In this document: positions 11,401 to 22,782 of the stretch, piece after piece | Numbering within the stretch: position 1 is the stretch's first letter | Layout: each line of letters begins with the position of its first letter | Origin: Ascidia mentula | Taxonomy: Eukaryota > Chordata > Ascidiacea > Phlebobranchia > Ascidiidae | NCBI GenBank assembly: GCA_947561715.1 | Contig: OX387198.1 | Span: forward strand, 8,246,001-8,310,000 | Length of the DNA stretch: 64,000 nt | Reading direction: 5' to 3' | Notes under the pieces: model-generated | Told to the model about the DNA's origin: nothing | The model's database searches: none | Seen by the model: only the letters and a program-made list of their open reading frames with translations | Made by a program: the position numbers and the translations under genes

Positions 11401-12833
11401 TCCTTTCACCGTCGTTGAGCCAGTGCTTACGAATACATCGCTCCGTTCCCATGCAACGAAACTCATTTTCCTTGCATTCAAGTGGCCTCTGTTCGTCAGC
11501 TTTATCTGGACAATCATTAAAACCGTCCATGACCCTGTACCTCAGTAAGCATCTCCCAGTACTCGGGCAACGGAATTCGGTTTTGGAGTAACACGCGTCA
11601 AAAGGCTTATCTTCATCGCTAGAGGACCCAAGACAGTCAATGTTGTTGTCCACGACCCATTCGCGGGGAATACAGCGTCCAGCGAAAGTATTGTTCTTTC
11701 GATCGTGTGGTGACTGGCAGCGAAATTCAGAAAACGTACAGTTAGAAAGAGATGACTCTTCATCACTGCCATCAATCAAGGACAAACTGTCGCAGTCTCG
11801 TTTACCATCCATAACCATCCAACGCGGAATGCAACGTCTTGTTTTGTCGCAAGTGAATTCTGCGTGAAAAGATACTGTGACTAGGGTTTAGAGGTTATAA
11901 TAAGTCGTTATAAGTCTTTTTCTAGTTAGCAGAAAATGTTTGCCAAATGAAATAGGGTTGGTTGTAATGTTATACTCAGTTTAAATTTAAGTGACATGTT
12001 TTAACAGAAACATAAATTTGTTAAGCTGTTTGTGTTCCCACCTTCCCCCTCTCTGCAGCGGATCATGACATTCGTTTTCTGTTTACATCCGTCCACTGAT
12101 AACCTTCTCACCACACACCTCGATGCTATACGACATGGAAACTCGGCATCAGAGCAGTTCAGCACTAGGTTGAATAGTAAACAGTTTATTTGTGTTGATC
12201 GATCCAGTAAAAACACTGTTTTCAATCGATCAATAAAACTGCATATTTGCTATTACTATACTGCTTCTATCTGCCTTTCGTCAAGTAAATATAACAAAAC
12301 TGCAACCACTCAAAAACGTACCCGCATTCGTTTTCTAAATTTAATCACATTTTCTCAAAACTCAGAAATAATACCATACTTTCGCATAGCATGGCAGGAT
12401 CGCCCCACTGCGCAGGTCCTTTATGTTTGGCGATCACAGCTCTAATATTCTGATCATAACTCACGTGCTCTTTGGTCGCTTCCATCTCCGCAATCATCAT
12501 TCGAATCCCGGACTTGATGGCGCTCTTTGCATTTGGAATTGTCGCATCGAAAGAATCCGTCCTCTGGACGACACGAGTCATCTCGCCTCTCAAACTTCAT
12601 TGTGTGACTCCAGTAATATTCAACTGTTGACTTTCCTGTATAACAACAGTCGGGATTATTTATCCAATATTCGTAAAGAGTATTCTACCGCGAAATAACA
12701 TTTCTTTATTTTTTTAGTTATTGCAGTAATTTTAAGTTTTGTTTTTGATTCTGTTTCCATACGTACCGGTACAAGTTGATAGTAGTAGAAATATAATAAC
12801 TAAACCGACAAATCCACACAAACTAAGTTTCAT
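8413..12833 (-). CDS. LDLa-rich relaxin-receptor-like GPCR, copy 2 (1130 aa)
   Basis: Exons from 5': 12767-12833 (signal peptide), 12465-12635, 12042-12164, 10572-11859, 10377-10479, 10123-10321, 9774-9922, 8413-9705. All have GT-AG borders and phases agree; the total is 3393 nt. The ectodomain (about 700 aa) has some 12 LDLa modules with the usual Cys-Asp-Gly...Asp-Cys...Ser-Asp-Glu pattern. The 7TM domain starts near residue 737: GNS in TM1, LALADFLMG in TM2, TDFCCWMP in TM6, NPIIY in TM7 (about 1082-1086). TM6 is close to relaxin-family receptors (RXFP/LGR type C), and the many-LDLa layout resembles molluscan GRL101, but no leucine-rich repeats stand between LDLa and TM1. TM3 ends TSYRL instead of the usual (D/E)RY. 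It acts at the plasma membrane; the ligand is unknown. A 93-bp repeat sits in intron 2. Confidence 0.9.
12365..12457. mobile_element. 93-bp SINE/MITE-like insertion in intron 2 of GPCR copy 2
   Basis: This is absent from copies 1 and 3, where the flanks join directly. It is flanked by a 6-bp duplication, AACTCA (12359-12364 and 12458-12463). The body (GAAATAATACCATACTTTCG to TCTGATCAT) is related to 27572-27664 and in part to 27931-27984. It landed a few bases inside the splice donor of exon 2 and left a working-looking donor (GTGAGTT). Confidence 0.8.
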
Positions 12834-14394
12834 TTTGGGTTTCTCGAAAAATCCCTGAACAATTTGTTATACAACAAAGAATCGAAACTGGTATCTATTT
12901 TTAATAGAATTAACACACAAGAAGAAAAAAGCGAACGAGTGATGACTGATCGAGCGGTGCTTCCGGCCCAAACTTTCTCATTATCATATTTATTTTAAAC
13001 TTTCGAATTCGTCTAACTCTACAGTAGGAGAAAAAAATCTTTACTGGTCCCTCAAAATGTGTCAGTTCACTGTTTGGAATCTACTTATGGGCTGCATTTG
13101 ACTGCCATAAGTTGTGACTGAATGTAAACCGACTTTGCAGGATGTCGTAACATTTTAATTCGGATTTAAACACGTTTTGTGGTTGTTTACTGTGTTGTAT
13201 GACGGTCGCATGATGAACTGTATTGGGTAACGATCGATAAATTTTACTTTCGGCAAATGAGATATTGAAGGACTGCTAACTGTCACAGTTTCCTAATGCA
13301 CACTGTGGCAACTAAATTTGACGTCTGGCTGCGACTGTTTCTGGAAGCTTCCATAACTTTTCCATAAGTCATTGCATGGTTGTAAGGGACTATCAACAAT
13401 GAGTCAAGATCGTGAGGAGCACTTTTTCCGTGGACGAAGTAAATCGAAACTGTTTGTAGAAACGTCGCAATCTCTCGGCCTCAAGAATCATCTCGTCAAG
13501 ATATTGTGTCAAAAAACGAGTGTAGTGTCATTGCAACACTCGGCTAAACGGGTTTAGCGCTATCACGTTGTTGAAAACAAAAGCAACCACAAAGTTATTT
13601 AAAGATTTCAATCGCTTTCCTTTTCAAACAACTTCTCCCAACCACTGTGGGGCATCACGTCCTTAACTATAAAAAGGGTGCTTGGTACTGAGATGTTTTC
13701 CCACATTTTTTATGTCATGAAATGTAAATCCTACGGACGAAAATTTTGTTTGGTGAGTAACTTTGACAATAAACAACAAAAAATTATGGTTTTGACAAAT
13801 AATTTCTTTTCCAAAACTGAATAACTTATTACTATGAAACAGTTTGCCTCTACGTCCTTAGGCAAAAACTTCCATTTTTCCATATATACAGATCCTACCA
13901 CCCATGGATTCTGCAAACTCCAAGTTCTAGACTCCGAAACTCGACATCATTCCGCATACTGCTTGGGATAAAAGGGTTTGTTCATAGACGAGTTCGTCGT
14001 AGCTACGGAATGCCGCGAATCTTTTCCAGTGTTAATTGTAAAATACTATATCGTTTAGGTTTCGTGACTTAAATACACATAATTTCTGGGTTTTGAGTAC
14101 ACAATAATCTATTGTTTTAATAACGGTCGGAAATATTTATGACTGTATGCTGGTGTCAGGCTGCATGGGCCGCAACTGACTGATTAACATACGAATATCG
14201 CCTTGCCGTTGTCAATTACTTCTACTATAAGTGAAAAGATTCTGGTTTAATACAAACCTTACCCAAAACCCAAGCTTTAAATAAGCATATAGGATGGGAT
14301 TGTTTAAAATAAAAATTCGATCCCGTCACTTAAATTGATCCTGTCACACAGTAATTCGATCCTGTCACTTAAGTGCATAAGTCGACCAAGGCAT
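12834..14394. other. Spacer between units 2 and 3
   Basis: Homologous to 4545-6224 but with small deletions. It holds the presumed promoter of GPCR copy 2. I see no real gene; frames such as 13372-13557 (plus) and 13731-13916 (minus) lack any domain pattern. Confidence 0.5.
13668..13678 (+). promoter_or_regulatory. TATA-like motif, unit 2/3 spacer
   Basis: This is the same TATAAAAAGGG as at 5539, in the same conserved block (CCACTGTGGGGCATCACG upstream of it). Confidence 0.3.
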
Positions 14395-15275
14395 TTACAT
14401 TAACTATGCGCCGTCGTGGTCTTCGATACAATGTTAAACGACACTAACACAACTGCAGCTGATTGTCATCCTATGGCAGATCGTGATTTTCTGCAAAGGA
14501 ATCGCTGTCACATGAACGCCAGGCTCAATAACATTTGTAATTTTGTCGGTGTTCATGGCATTATATTTAGTGGTGTGTTTAATTTAATCGCGTGGTAATA
14601 TTTTGCGCACAATACAAATGATGTGATTGGTTGTTTGTACAAAACATCTACACAAGTTTGTTTGTACAAAACAAGATGTATTCCAGTGACTTGTAACACG
14701 ATCAAAACTTAGTGAACAATCGATAAATTCTTATTCATGTTGACATAGAGGATTAGATGTCGCATTTGTTGCAAAACTTCTGTTACTTCAAATCAATGGT
14801 GGGTGTGGCCATACTTGCTGCGAGGCCTTTTCGGATACGTGCGCTGTATCTGCGGACCGGGTTATGTGTTCCACAGGGATAGGAAGTCATGTAGATGTGA
14901 GTAATACCAGGAAACACGTGGCGTATCGGAAGAATCAGTGAAAGGTTAAAATGGTGAATGCAAAATATAGTGCTTTCGTAACTTAAGGAGTCTATAGGCA
15001 GAAGTAAAACAAACAAGCGTTTAAAACAAACAAAACACCAGGCCAATATTGACCATCATGTGATCACGATACATACTTTCAAATACACAACACGTTAAGC
15101 AATAATTTACTGACTTTAGTTTTGACTACAGTGAACAAGTTAGGTTGGAATAATGGAGTTTATCTATTAACTAGAGAGGATGCAGTGAAAAGTTCCACGA
15201 TCTGTTGATAGGATTGTGTCACAAGAAAATTCGCAAGAGGAAAAGGACATACGAATGTGCGAACGAGTTACAGAA
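14395..15275 (+). pseudogene. Decayed ZP-C / EGF / TM exons, unit 3
   Basis: Equivalent to 241-1135. The ZP-C stretch has lost its second cysteine (VVFDTMLND), and the EGF exon near 14795-14900 has the same one-base loss. The TM exon near 15150-15270 lacks the hydrophobic stretch, but the following basic part (CHKKIRKRKRT) is still readable. Confidence 0.75.
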
Positions 15276-15590
15276 GATAATTTTCACTTGAAATTGTCTT
15301 TTAACTATTTCTGCATGTAACTAAATAACATCTCACGTTTTGCTTTTGTCAAATGTCGTTAGAAGAACCGTAGCACGCCATATGCCTTATGGGGTAACAT
15401 TTATAAGGCAACAAGTCAACAAGAAAATGTTGTGTTGATAATTTTAAGCTTCAGAGTAGCCGTGCTGGAAATTCAATCTAACAAGCAAATACCACAACCC
15501 ATGTGATCCACTGGAAACACAACCTGGCTGTTGCTTCCATTTGAGTCGATGGCGTCGCATTCGTTTTTTGCAGGTAATTTTTTTCAATAT

Positions 15591-18500
15591 TTAAGTCGAC
15601 GACGTAACTCGGGATCGAACCAAACCTTCTTCCGTTGATGGCTGCTTTGCCACAGCTCTTACTTTAGTAGCGCTGCCCCTCACCAGCCGAACAAAAAACC
15701 TTGCCACTAATGGCATAGTGTTGGAATAGATAATGGGATTAAGGGCGCTATTGACAGGCAAAAGAATAATGGCCGAAAAGGCGTAGGCATATGGTGGTAT
15801 AAACCCTCCTGACATGCTGATAAAAGTCATCACACAAATCGGCATCCAACAACAAAAGTCAGTTCCGATGAGAAAGGTGATTTTGCGCTGCATCGCCTTG
15901 TTGTCGGTTTGCTTGGCGCTGCGGACCGCGTTACCTCGTGTTGAATGTCTGTAAATGGCCAAGTAGGAGGCCAGGATGTACAACAAGGCTACGAAATTGA
16001 AGGTGATGACCACTGCAGAATATGAACCAAATATCGACCCGTCACCGGGAAGACGAAAAAACTTTGGAATGCAAACACTGCTGGCGCTGTAAAAGCCGTG
16101 ATAGCCGAGTGATTTGGGAGCAAGACTTGGAAAGTGACTTAGTAAAAAGCTGTTTAGAGCGTTCCAATCGTCGGGGACATTGTCGCGACTGCTGTTTGTT
16201 GGGACAAGGGCGTTTAAACGCAAAGCAAATCGTTGTAACTCATCAAATTTCACTGCTCCGCGTTGAAAGTACGGGTTACTCGGTATGAGCATTTCGCTGA
16301 CCATCTGCCGCGAGAGGGCGGGCGAGAGTGGAAGCAATGATGTGATAAGAGAGAAGATCCAAAGCATCGACAACCAGACGAAAACCCATCTTACGCGTAC
16401 TTCCCTACTCTTGAATGGCCGAAAAACGCCATACAAGCGATAAGAGGTCAAACATATGAGTGTTAGAACTGAAGCCTCGCTTGAAAGGGTTGTCATCACT
16501 CCAACAGAGTTGCAAGTTCCGCTGGCTCGCCACAACCGATCACGCAGGCAATACTGGGAAGAAAACTGAACCGACTTGACGCCTATAATCACTAGACAGA
16601 CACCCATAAGAAAATCTGCCAAGGCCAGGTTCAAAATAAGGATGTTGTTGATTACAGCGACTGGGGACACGCGCTTGTTATGGCGAACAGAGTACAGATA
16701 CTTGCATGTGATTACCGTAACAGCACTATTGCCTAGTAACGCCAGAAATGCTGAAATCCAGACAAAGATGCGCAGTCCTGGTGATGCAATCATATCAGAT
16801 TTTGAAGAGACAGCGTGAGTTGCTTCAAACTCTTCAGGACATTCGTCGGAAAGATCGGTGCAGTCAGTTATACCGTCGAGCACCTGTAAGTATTTAATCA
16901 GATGTAGAAACAAAAATGTGTAGAAAACACACAACAGAGGTTATTTCTTACTTTGCTTCTTGAGACGAACAAGGGGTCGCCGTTGTTGCAGTAAAAGTGT
17001 GTTTTGGAACTACAGTTCATTTCATCTTTGGCATCACCAACACAATCCACCACACCATCGCAAACTTTTAAAAGTGCCACGCTAACCTTTGGTCGTGGAC
17101 CTGAAACATAAAATTAAAACTACTGGTATTGTTTGTCGGAACTTTGCCATTAACAATGTCATTTCTTTTGGCAACTTCACTTTCATGCAGTTCTAAGCCA
17201 CTTTATCATCTGTTAGTATTACAAGAATTTTGCTATTCGTGTCCATCTCTGCAAATATACCAGCTAGCTTCATTGATACATAACATAAACACACTAGTTT
17301 TTACCATGAGTCCACTCAACCGTTCCTGCATTGCAACCGAATCTGGTACTTTCGCAGTCTTCCTCGTCTTCTGCTTTACTGCATTCACTTACTCCGTTGC
17401 ATATCGACAAACCAGCCACATATTCTGCGAAATTGCCACATAATCTCGCAGTCTCGTTGCCATTAACCGGAAGAAGTCGTTTCATAAAACTTGGAAGCTG
17501 TACCTAGAGGTGTAAAAGGGCTTTAAAGTAACCAGCTTACAAACGTTACAAAAGTTACCTTCTTTAGAGGAATGGTATCGCAAACTTTTGGTCTAACGCT
17601 GCAATTTGCCTCCGCCGAGCATTCGTCCTCAAACAATAAGCACTCAACTTTTCCATCACACCTACAACAAAGTAAGAAATTTGTGGACCTTTACTTTGAA
17701 AAAAATATCGCTATGCATGTACACAGCAACGTCATCAACGTGACTCAACGCACCTTGCTGCATTTCCCTGGAAAGCTTCCTTTCCGATGGTCGTGAGGTT
17801 GAACATGGATAGGATAATCCGGAATAATTTAGGAATAGGAAAGCAGGAAAAGTTTTTAGGTGACTGTTTGGGTTCTACAGGAGTCGGTTGTGAGCAAAAC
17901 TTCTCATCAATCCCACTAGCTGAACAGTCTTTATTGCCATCACATACCGCTCCCGGTTTCAAACACTTGCCGTCGCACTCGAGTTGTCCACTTTTGCACT
18001 TTCTGCATGCATTGTTTTGGTAACAAATCTTTGAACATATTTCGCGTTGCGCCGAAGTATTAAAACTACTGGAACAAAGGCATTCGTCCGAGAGATCAGG
18101 ACAGTCGATTACCCCGTCACAGATTTGCCTCTTAGCGATGATAGTGCGATTGTCAAGACAAAGCGAACAGACAAATACACCATCTACAAAACACACATCC
18201 GATGCGTCATCACACCATGGTAGGCTGTCACGCAGGGACCACTGCGGAATAGAACAATATTTCTTGTGTGTTTTGAGGCTTGACACTTGTCTGAAGCATT
18301 TGAACCCAGGCAAAGAGGTGATGTCGTCTTTTCCACCTTCGCAATCAGTGAAGGCGTCACACGAATAATCCCACGACAGACACTTTTTCTTGTGCTCAGG
18401 ACAACGAAACATTCGCGGGTCAGAACACGACTCAATTTCATCGCTGCAATCCCCACAGTTGTCAACGCCGTCACACATCATGTTTTCGGGAATGCACCGT

Positions 18501-19913
18501 CTTTGGTTAGCACAAAGAAACATGTCCTTGGCACATGACCCGGTCATGTTGCGAATAACCTCGTCGCTCCCGTCAGGGCAGTTTCTTTCACCGTCGTTGA
18601 GCCATTGCTTTGGAATACATCGCTCCGTTCCCATGCAACGAAACTCATTTTCTTTACATTCAAGTGGCCTTTGTTCGTCAGCTTTATCTGGACAATCATT
18701 AAAACCGTCCATGACCCTGTACCTCAGTAAGCATCTCCCAGTACTCGGGCAACGGAATTCAGTTTTGGTGTAACATGCGTCAAAAGGCTTATCCTCATCG
18801 CTAGAGGACCCAGGACAGTCAATGTTGTTGTCCATGACCCATTCACGGGGAATACAGCGTCCAGCGAAAGTATTGTTCTTTCGATTGTCTGGTGACTGGC
18901 AGCGAAATTCAGAAGACGTACAATTAGGAAGATATGACTCTTCATCACTGCCATCAGTCAAGGACAAACTGTCACAGTCTCGTTTGTCGTCCATAACCAT
19001 CCAACGCGGAATGCAACGTCTTGTTTTGTCGCAAGTGAATTCTGCGTGAAAAGATAATGTGACTAGGGTTTAGAGGTTATAATAAGTCGTTATAAGTATT
19101 TTTCTAGTCATCAGAAAATGAATGCCAAATGAAATAGAATTTGTTGTAATGTTAGACTTAGTTTAAATTTAAACGTGTTTTAACAGAAACATAAATTTGT
19201 TGAACTGTAAGTGTCCCCACCTTCCCCCTCTCTGCAGCGGATCATGACATTTGTTTTGTGTTTACATCCATCCACTGATGACCTTCTCGCCACACACCTC
19301 GATGTTAAACGACACGGAAACTCGGCATCAGTGCAGTTCAGCACTAGGTTAAACAGTAAACAGTTTATTTGTGTTGATCTATCCAGTAAAAACACTGTTT
19401 TAATCCACCAATAAAACTGCATATTTTGCTATTACTATACTGCTTCTATCTGCCTTTCGTCAAGTAATTATAACAAAAATACAACCACTTAAAAACGTAC
19501 CCGCATTCGTTTTCAAAATTTAATCACATTTTCTCATAACTCACGTGCTCTTTGGTCGCTTCCATCTCCGCAATCATCATCAAAATCCCGGACTTGATGG
19601 CGCTCTTTGCATTTGGAATTATCGCATCGAAAGAACCCATCCTCTGGACGACAAGAGTCATCTCGCCTATCAAACGTCATTGCGTGACTCCAGTAATATT
19701 CCATTGTTGACTTTCCTGTACAACAATAGTCGGGACTGTTTATCCAATATTCGTAAAGAGTATTCTACCGCGAAATAACGTTTCTTTAGTTTTTTAGTTA
19801 TTGCAGTACTTTTAAATTTTGTTTTTGATTCTGTTTCCATACGTACCGGTACAAGTTGATAGTAGTAGAAATATAATAACTAAACCGACAAATCCACACA
19901 AACTAAGTTTCAT
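15591..19913 (-). CDS. LDLa-rich relaxin-receptor-like GPCR, copy 3 (1130 aa)
   Basis: Exons from 5': 19847-19913, 19545-19715, 19221-19343, 17754-19041, 17559-17661, 17305-17503, 16952-17100, 15591-16883. Lengths are identical to copy 2 and all splice borders are kept. The last exon differs from copy 2 at only a few residues, including the tail (GLVRSRVTSST against GLARSPVTSAV) and NTMPL for NTLPL after NPIIY. In the ectodomain, differences fall in the LDLa exon 4 (for example DNRKNNT against DRKNNT, WVMDNN against WVVDNN). I see no stop or frameshift, so this copy looks functional. Confidence 0.9.
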
Positions 19914-21599
19914 TTTGGGTTTCTGACAAAATTGCTAAACAATTTGTTGAACAACAATTAATCGAAACTGGTATCTATTTTTAATAGAATTAACACACAA
20001 GAAGAAAAAAGCGGACGAGTTATGACTGATCGAGCGCTACTTCACTTTGCGTGTCATCGCAATTCCGGCCCAAACTTTCACATCATCATATTTATTTTAA
20101 GCTTTCGCCTTCGTCTAACTATACAGTGAGAGACAAATTCTTTACTGGTCCCCCAAAATGCAAATCTACTCATGCGTTGCATTTAACTGGATTTATATAA
20201 AAAGACAACAACACTTTTAACATTAAATAGAATCTTCTCATCCCTTTAATTGTTGATTTTTCAAATCACCGACCCTCGAAAGTTGTTTCAAAAAGTTACC
20301 AATACGATCGTGTGAACGGGTTGAGAAGCTCTGTTCCTAATAACATACCAAAGGTTATGACTGAGTGTAAACCGACTTTACAGGATGCCGTAACATTTAA
20401 ATTCGGATTTAAACACGTTTTGTGGTTGTTTACTGTGTTGTATGACGGTCGCATGAAGAACTGTATTGGATAACGATAGATAAATTTTATTTTAGGCATA
20501 TGAGATATTGAAGGACTGCAAACTGTCATAGTTTCTTAATGCACACTGTGGCAACCAATTTGACGTCTGTCTGCGAATGTTTCTAAAAGCTTCCCTAACT
20601 TTTCCATAAGTCATTGCATGGTTGTAAGGGACCATCAACAATGAGTCAAGTTCGTGAGGAGCACTTTTTCCGTGGACGAAGTAAATCGAAACTGTTTGTA
20701 GAAACGTCGCAATCTCTCGGCCTCAAGAATCATCTCGTCAAGATATTGTGTCAAAAAACGAGTGTAGTGTCATTGCAACACTCGGCTAAACGGGTTTTGC
20801 GCTATCACGTTGTTGAAAACAAAAGCAACCACAAAGTTATTTAAAGATTTCAATCGCTTTCCTTTTCAAACAACTTCTCCCAACCACTGTGGGGCATCAC
20901 GTCCTTAACTATAAAAAGGGTGCTTGGTACTGAGATGTTTTCCCACATTTTTTATGTCATGAAATGTAAATCCTACGGACGAAAATTTTGTTTGGTGAGT
21001 AACTTTGACAATAAACAACAAAAAATTATGGTTTTGACAAATAATTTCTTTTCCAAAACTGAATAACTTATTACTATGAAACAGTTTGCCTCTACGTCCT
21101 TAGGCAAAAACTTCCATTTTTCCATATATACAGATCCTACCACCCATGGATTCTGCAAACTCCAAGTTCTAGACTCCGAAACTCGACATCGTTCCGCATA
21201 CTGCTTGGGATAAAAGGGTTTGTTCATAGACGAGTTCGTCGCAGCTACGGAATGCCGCGAATCTTTTCCAGTGTTAATTGTAAAATACTATATCGTTTAG
21301 GTTTCGTGACTCAAATACACTTAATTTCTGGGTTTTGAGTACACAATAATCTGTTGTTTTAATGACAGTCGGAAATATTTATGACAGTATGCTGGCGTCA
21401 GGCTGCATGGGCCGCATCTGACTGATTAACATACGAATATCGCCTTGCCGTTGTCAATTACTTCTACTATAGGTGAAAAGATTCTGGTTTAATACAAATC
21501 TTACCCAAAATCCAAGCCTCAGATAAGCATATAGGATGGGATTGTTTTATATTTCAGTAATTCGATCCTGTCACTAAAGTGCACAAGTCGACCAAGGCA
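19914..21599. other. Spacer between units 3 and 4
   Basis: Closely matches 4545-6224. It contains the presumed promoter of GPCR copy 3 and no gene that I can support. Confidence 0.5.
20910..20920 (+). promoter_or_regulatory. TATA-like motif, unit 3/4 spacer
   Basis: This is the third copy of the conserved TATAAAAAGGG block, at the same place relative to the unit. Confidence 0.3.
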
Positions 21600-22475
21600 T
21601 TTACATTAACTGCGCCGTCGTGGTCTTCGATACAATGTTAAACGATACCAACACAACTGCAACTGATTGTCATCCTATGGCAGATCGTGATTTTCTGCAA
21701 AGGAATCTCTGTCACATGAACGCCAGGCTCAATAACATTTGTGATTTTGTCGGTGTTCATGTCATTATATTTAGTGGAGTGTTTAGTTTAATCGCGTGGT
21801 AATATTTTGCGCACAATACAAATGATGTGATTGGTTGTTTGTACAAAACATCTACACAAGTTTGTTTGTACAAAACAAGATGTATTCCAGTGACTTATAA
21901 CACGATCAAAACTTAGTGAACAATCGATAAATTCTTATTCATGTTGACATAGAGGATTAGATGTCGCATTTGTTGCAAAACTTCTGTTACTTCAAATGAA
22001 TGGTGGGTGTGGCCATACTTGCTGCGAGGCCTTTTCGGATACGTGCGCTGCATCTGCGGACCGGGTTATGTGTTGCACAGGGATAGGATATCATGTACAT
22101 GTGAGTAATACCAGGAAACACGTGGCGTATCAGAAGAATCAGTGAAAGGTTAAATGGTGAATGCAAAATATAGTGCTTTCGTAACTTAAGGAGTCTATAG
22201 GCAGAAGTAAAACAAACAAGCGTTTAAAACAAACAAAACACCAGGCCAGTATTGACCATCATGTGATCACGATACATACTTTTAAATACACAATACGTTA
22301 AGCAATAAGTTACTGACTTTAGTTTTGACTACAGTGAACAAGTTAGGTTGATATGATGGAGTTTATCTATTTACCGGAGAGGATGCAGTGGAGAGTTCCA
22401 CGATCAGTTGATAGGATTGTGTCACAAGAAAATTCGCCGCATACGAATGTGCGAACGAGTTACAGAAGATAATTT
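21600..22475 (+). pseudogene. Decayed ZP-C / EGF / TM exons, unit 4
   Basis: Equivalent to the remnants of units 1 and 3: ZP-C with Phe for Cys (VVFDTMLND), a frameshifted EGF exon near 22000-22100, and a TM exon with the hydrophobic core deleted near 22355-22470. Confidence 0.75.
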
Positions 22476-22782
22476 TCACTTGAAATTGTCTTTTAACTAT
22501 TTCTGCATGTAACTACATAACATCTCACGTTTTGCTTTTGTCAAATGTCGTTAGAAGAACCGTAGCACGCCATATGCCTTATGGGGTAACATTTATAAGG
22601 CAACAAGTCGACAAGAAAATGTTGTGTTGATAATTTTAAGCTTCAGAGTAGCCGTGCTGGAAATTCAATCTAACAAGCAAATACCACAACCCATGTGATC
22701 CACTGGAAACACAACCTGGCTGTTGCTTCCATTTGAGTCGATGGCGTCGCATTCGTTTTTTGGAGGTAATTTTTTTCAATAT

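Noticed and set aside
20540..20610. Frame reading HCGNQFDVCLRMFLKAS, reminiscent of a Notch-ligand N-terminus
   Set aside because: Very short, stops soon after, and unit 2/3 has lost the cysteines, so it evolves like noncoding DNA.
20973..21227. Minus-strand 75-84-codon frame repeated in the spacers
   Set aside because: Conserved only because the units are recent copies. It lacks splice partners and domains and is shortened in unit 2/3.
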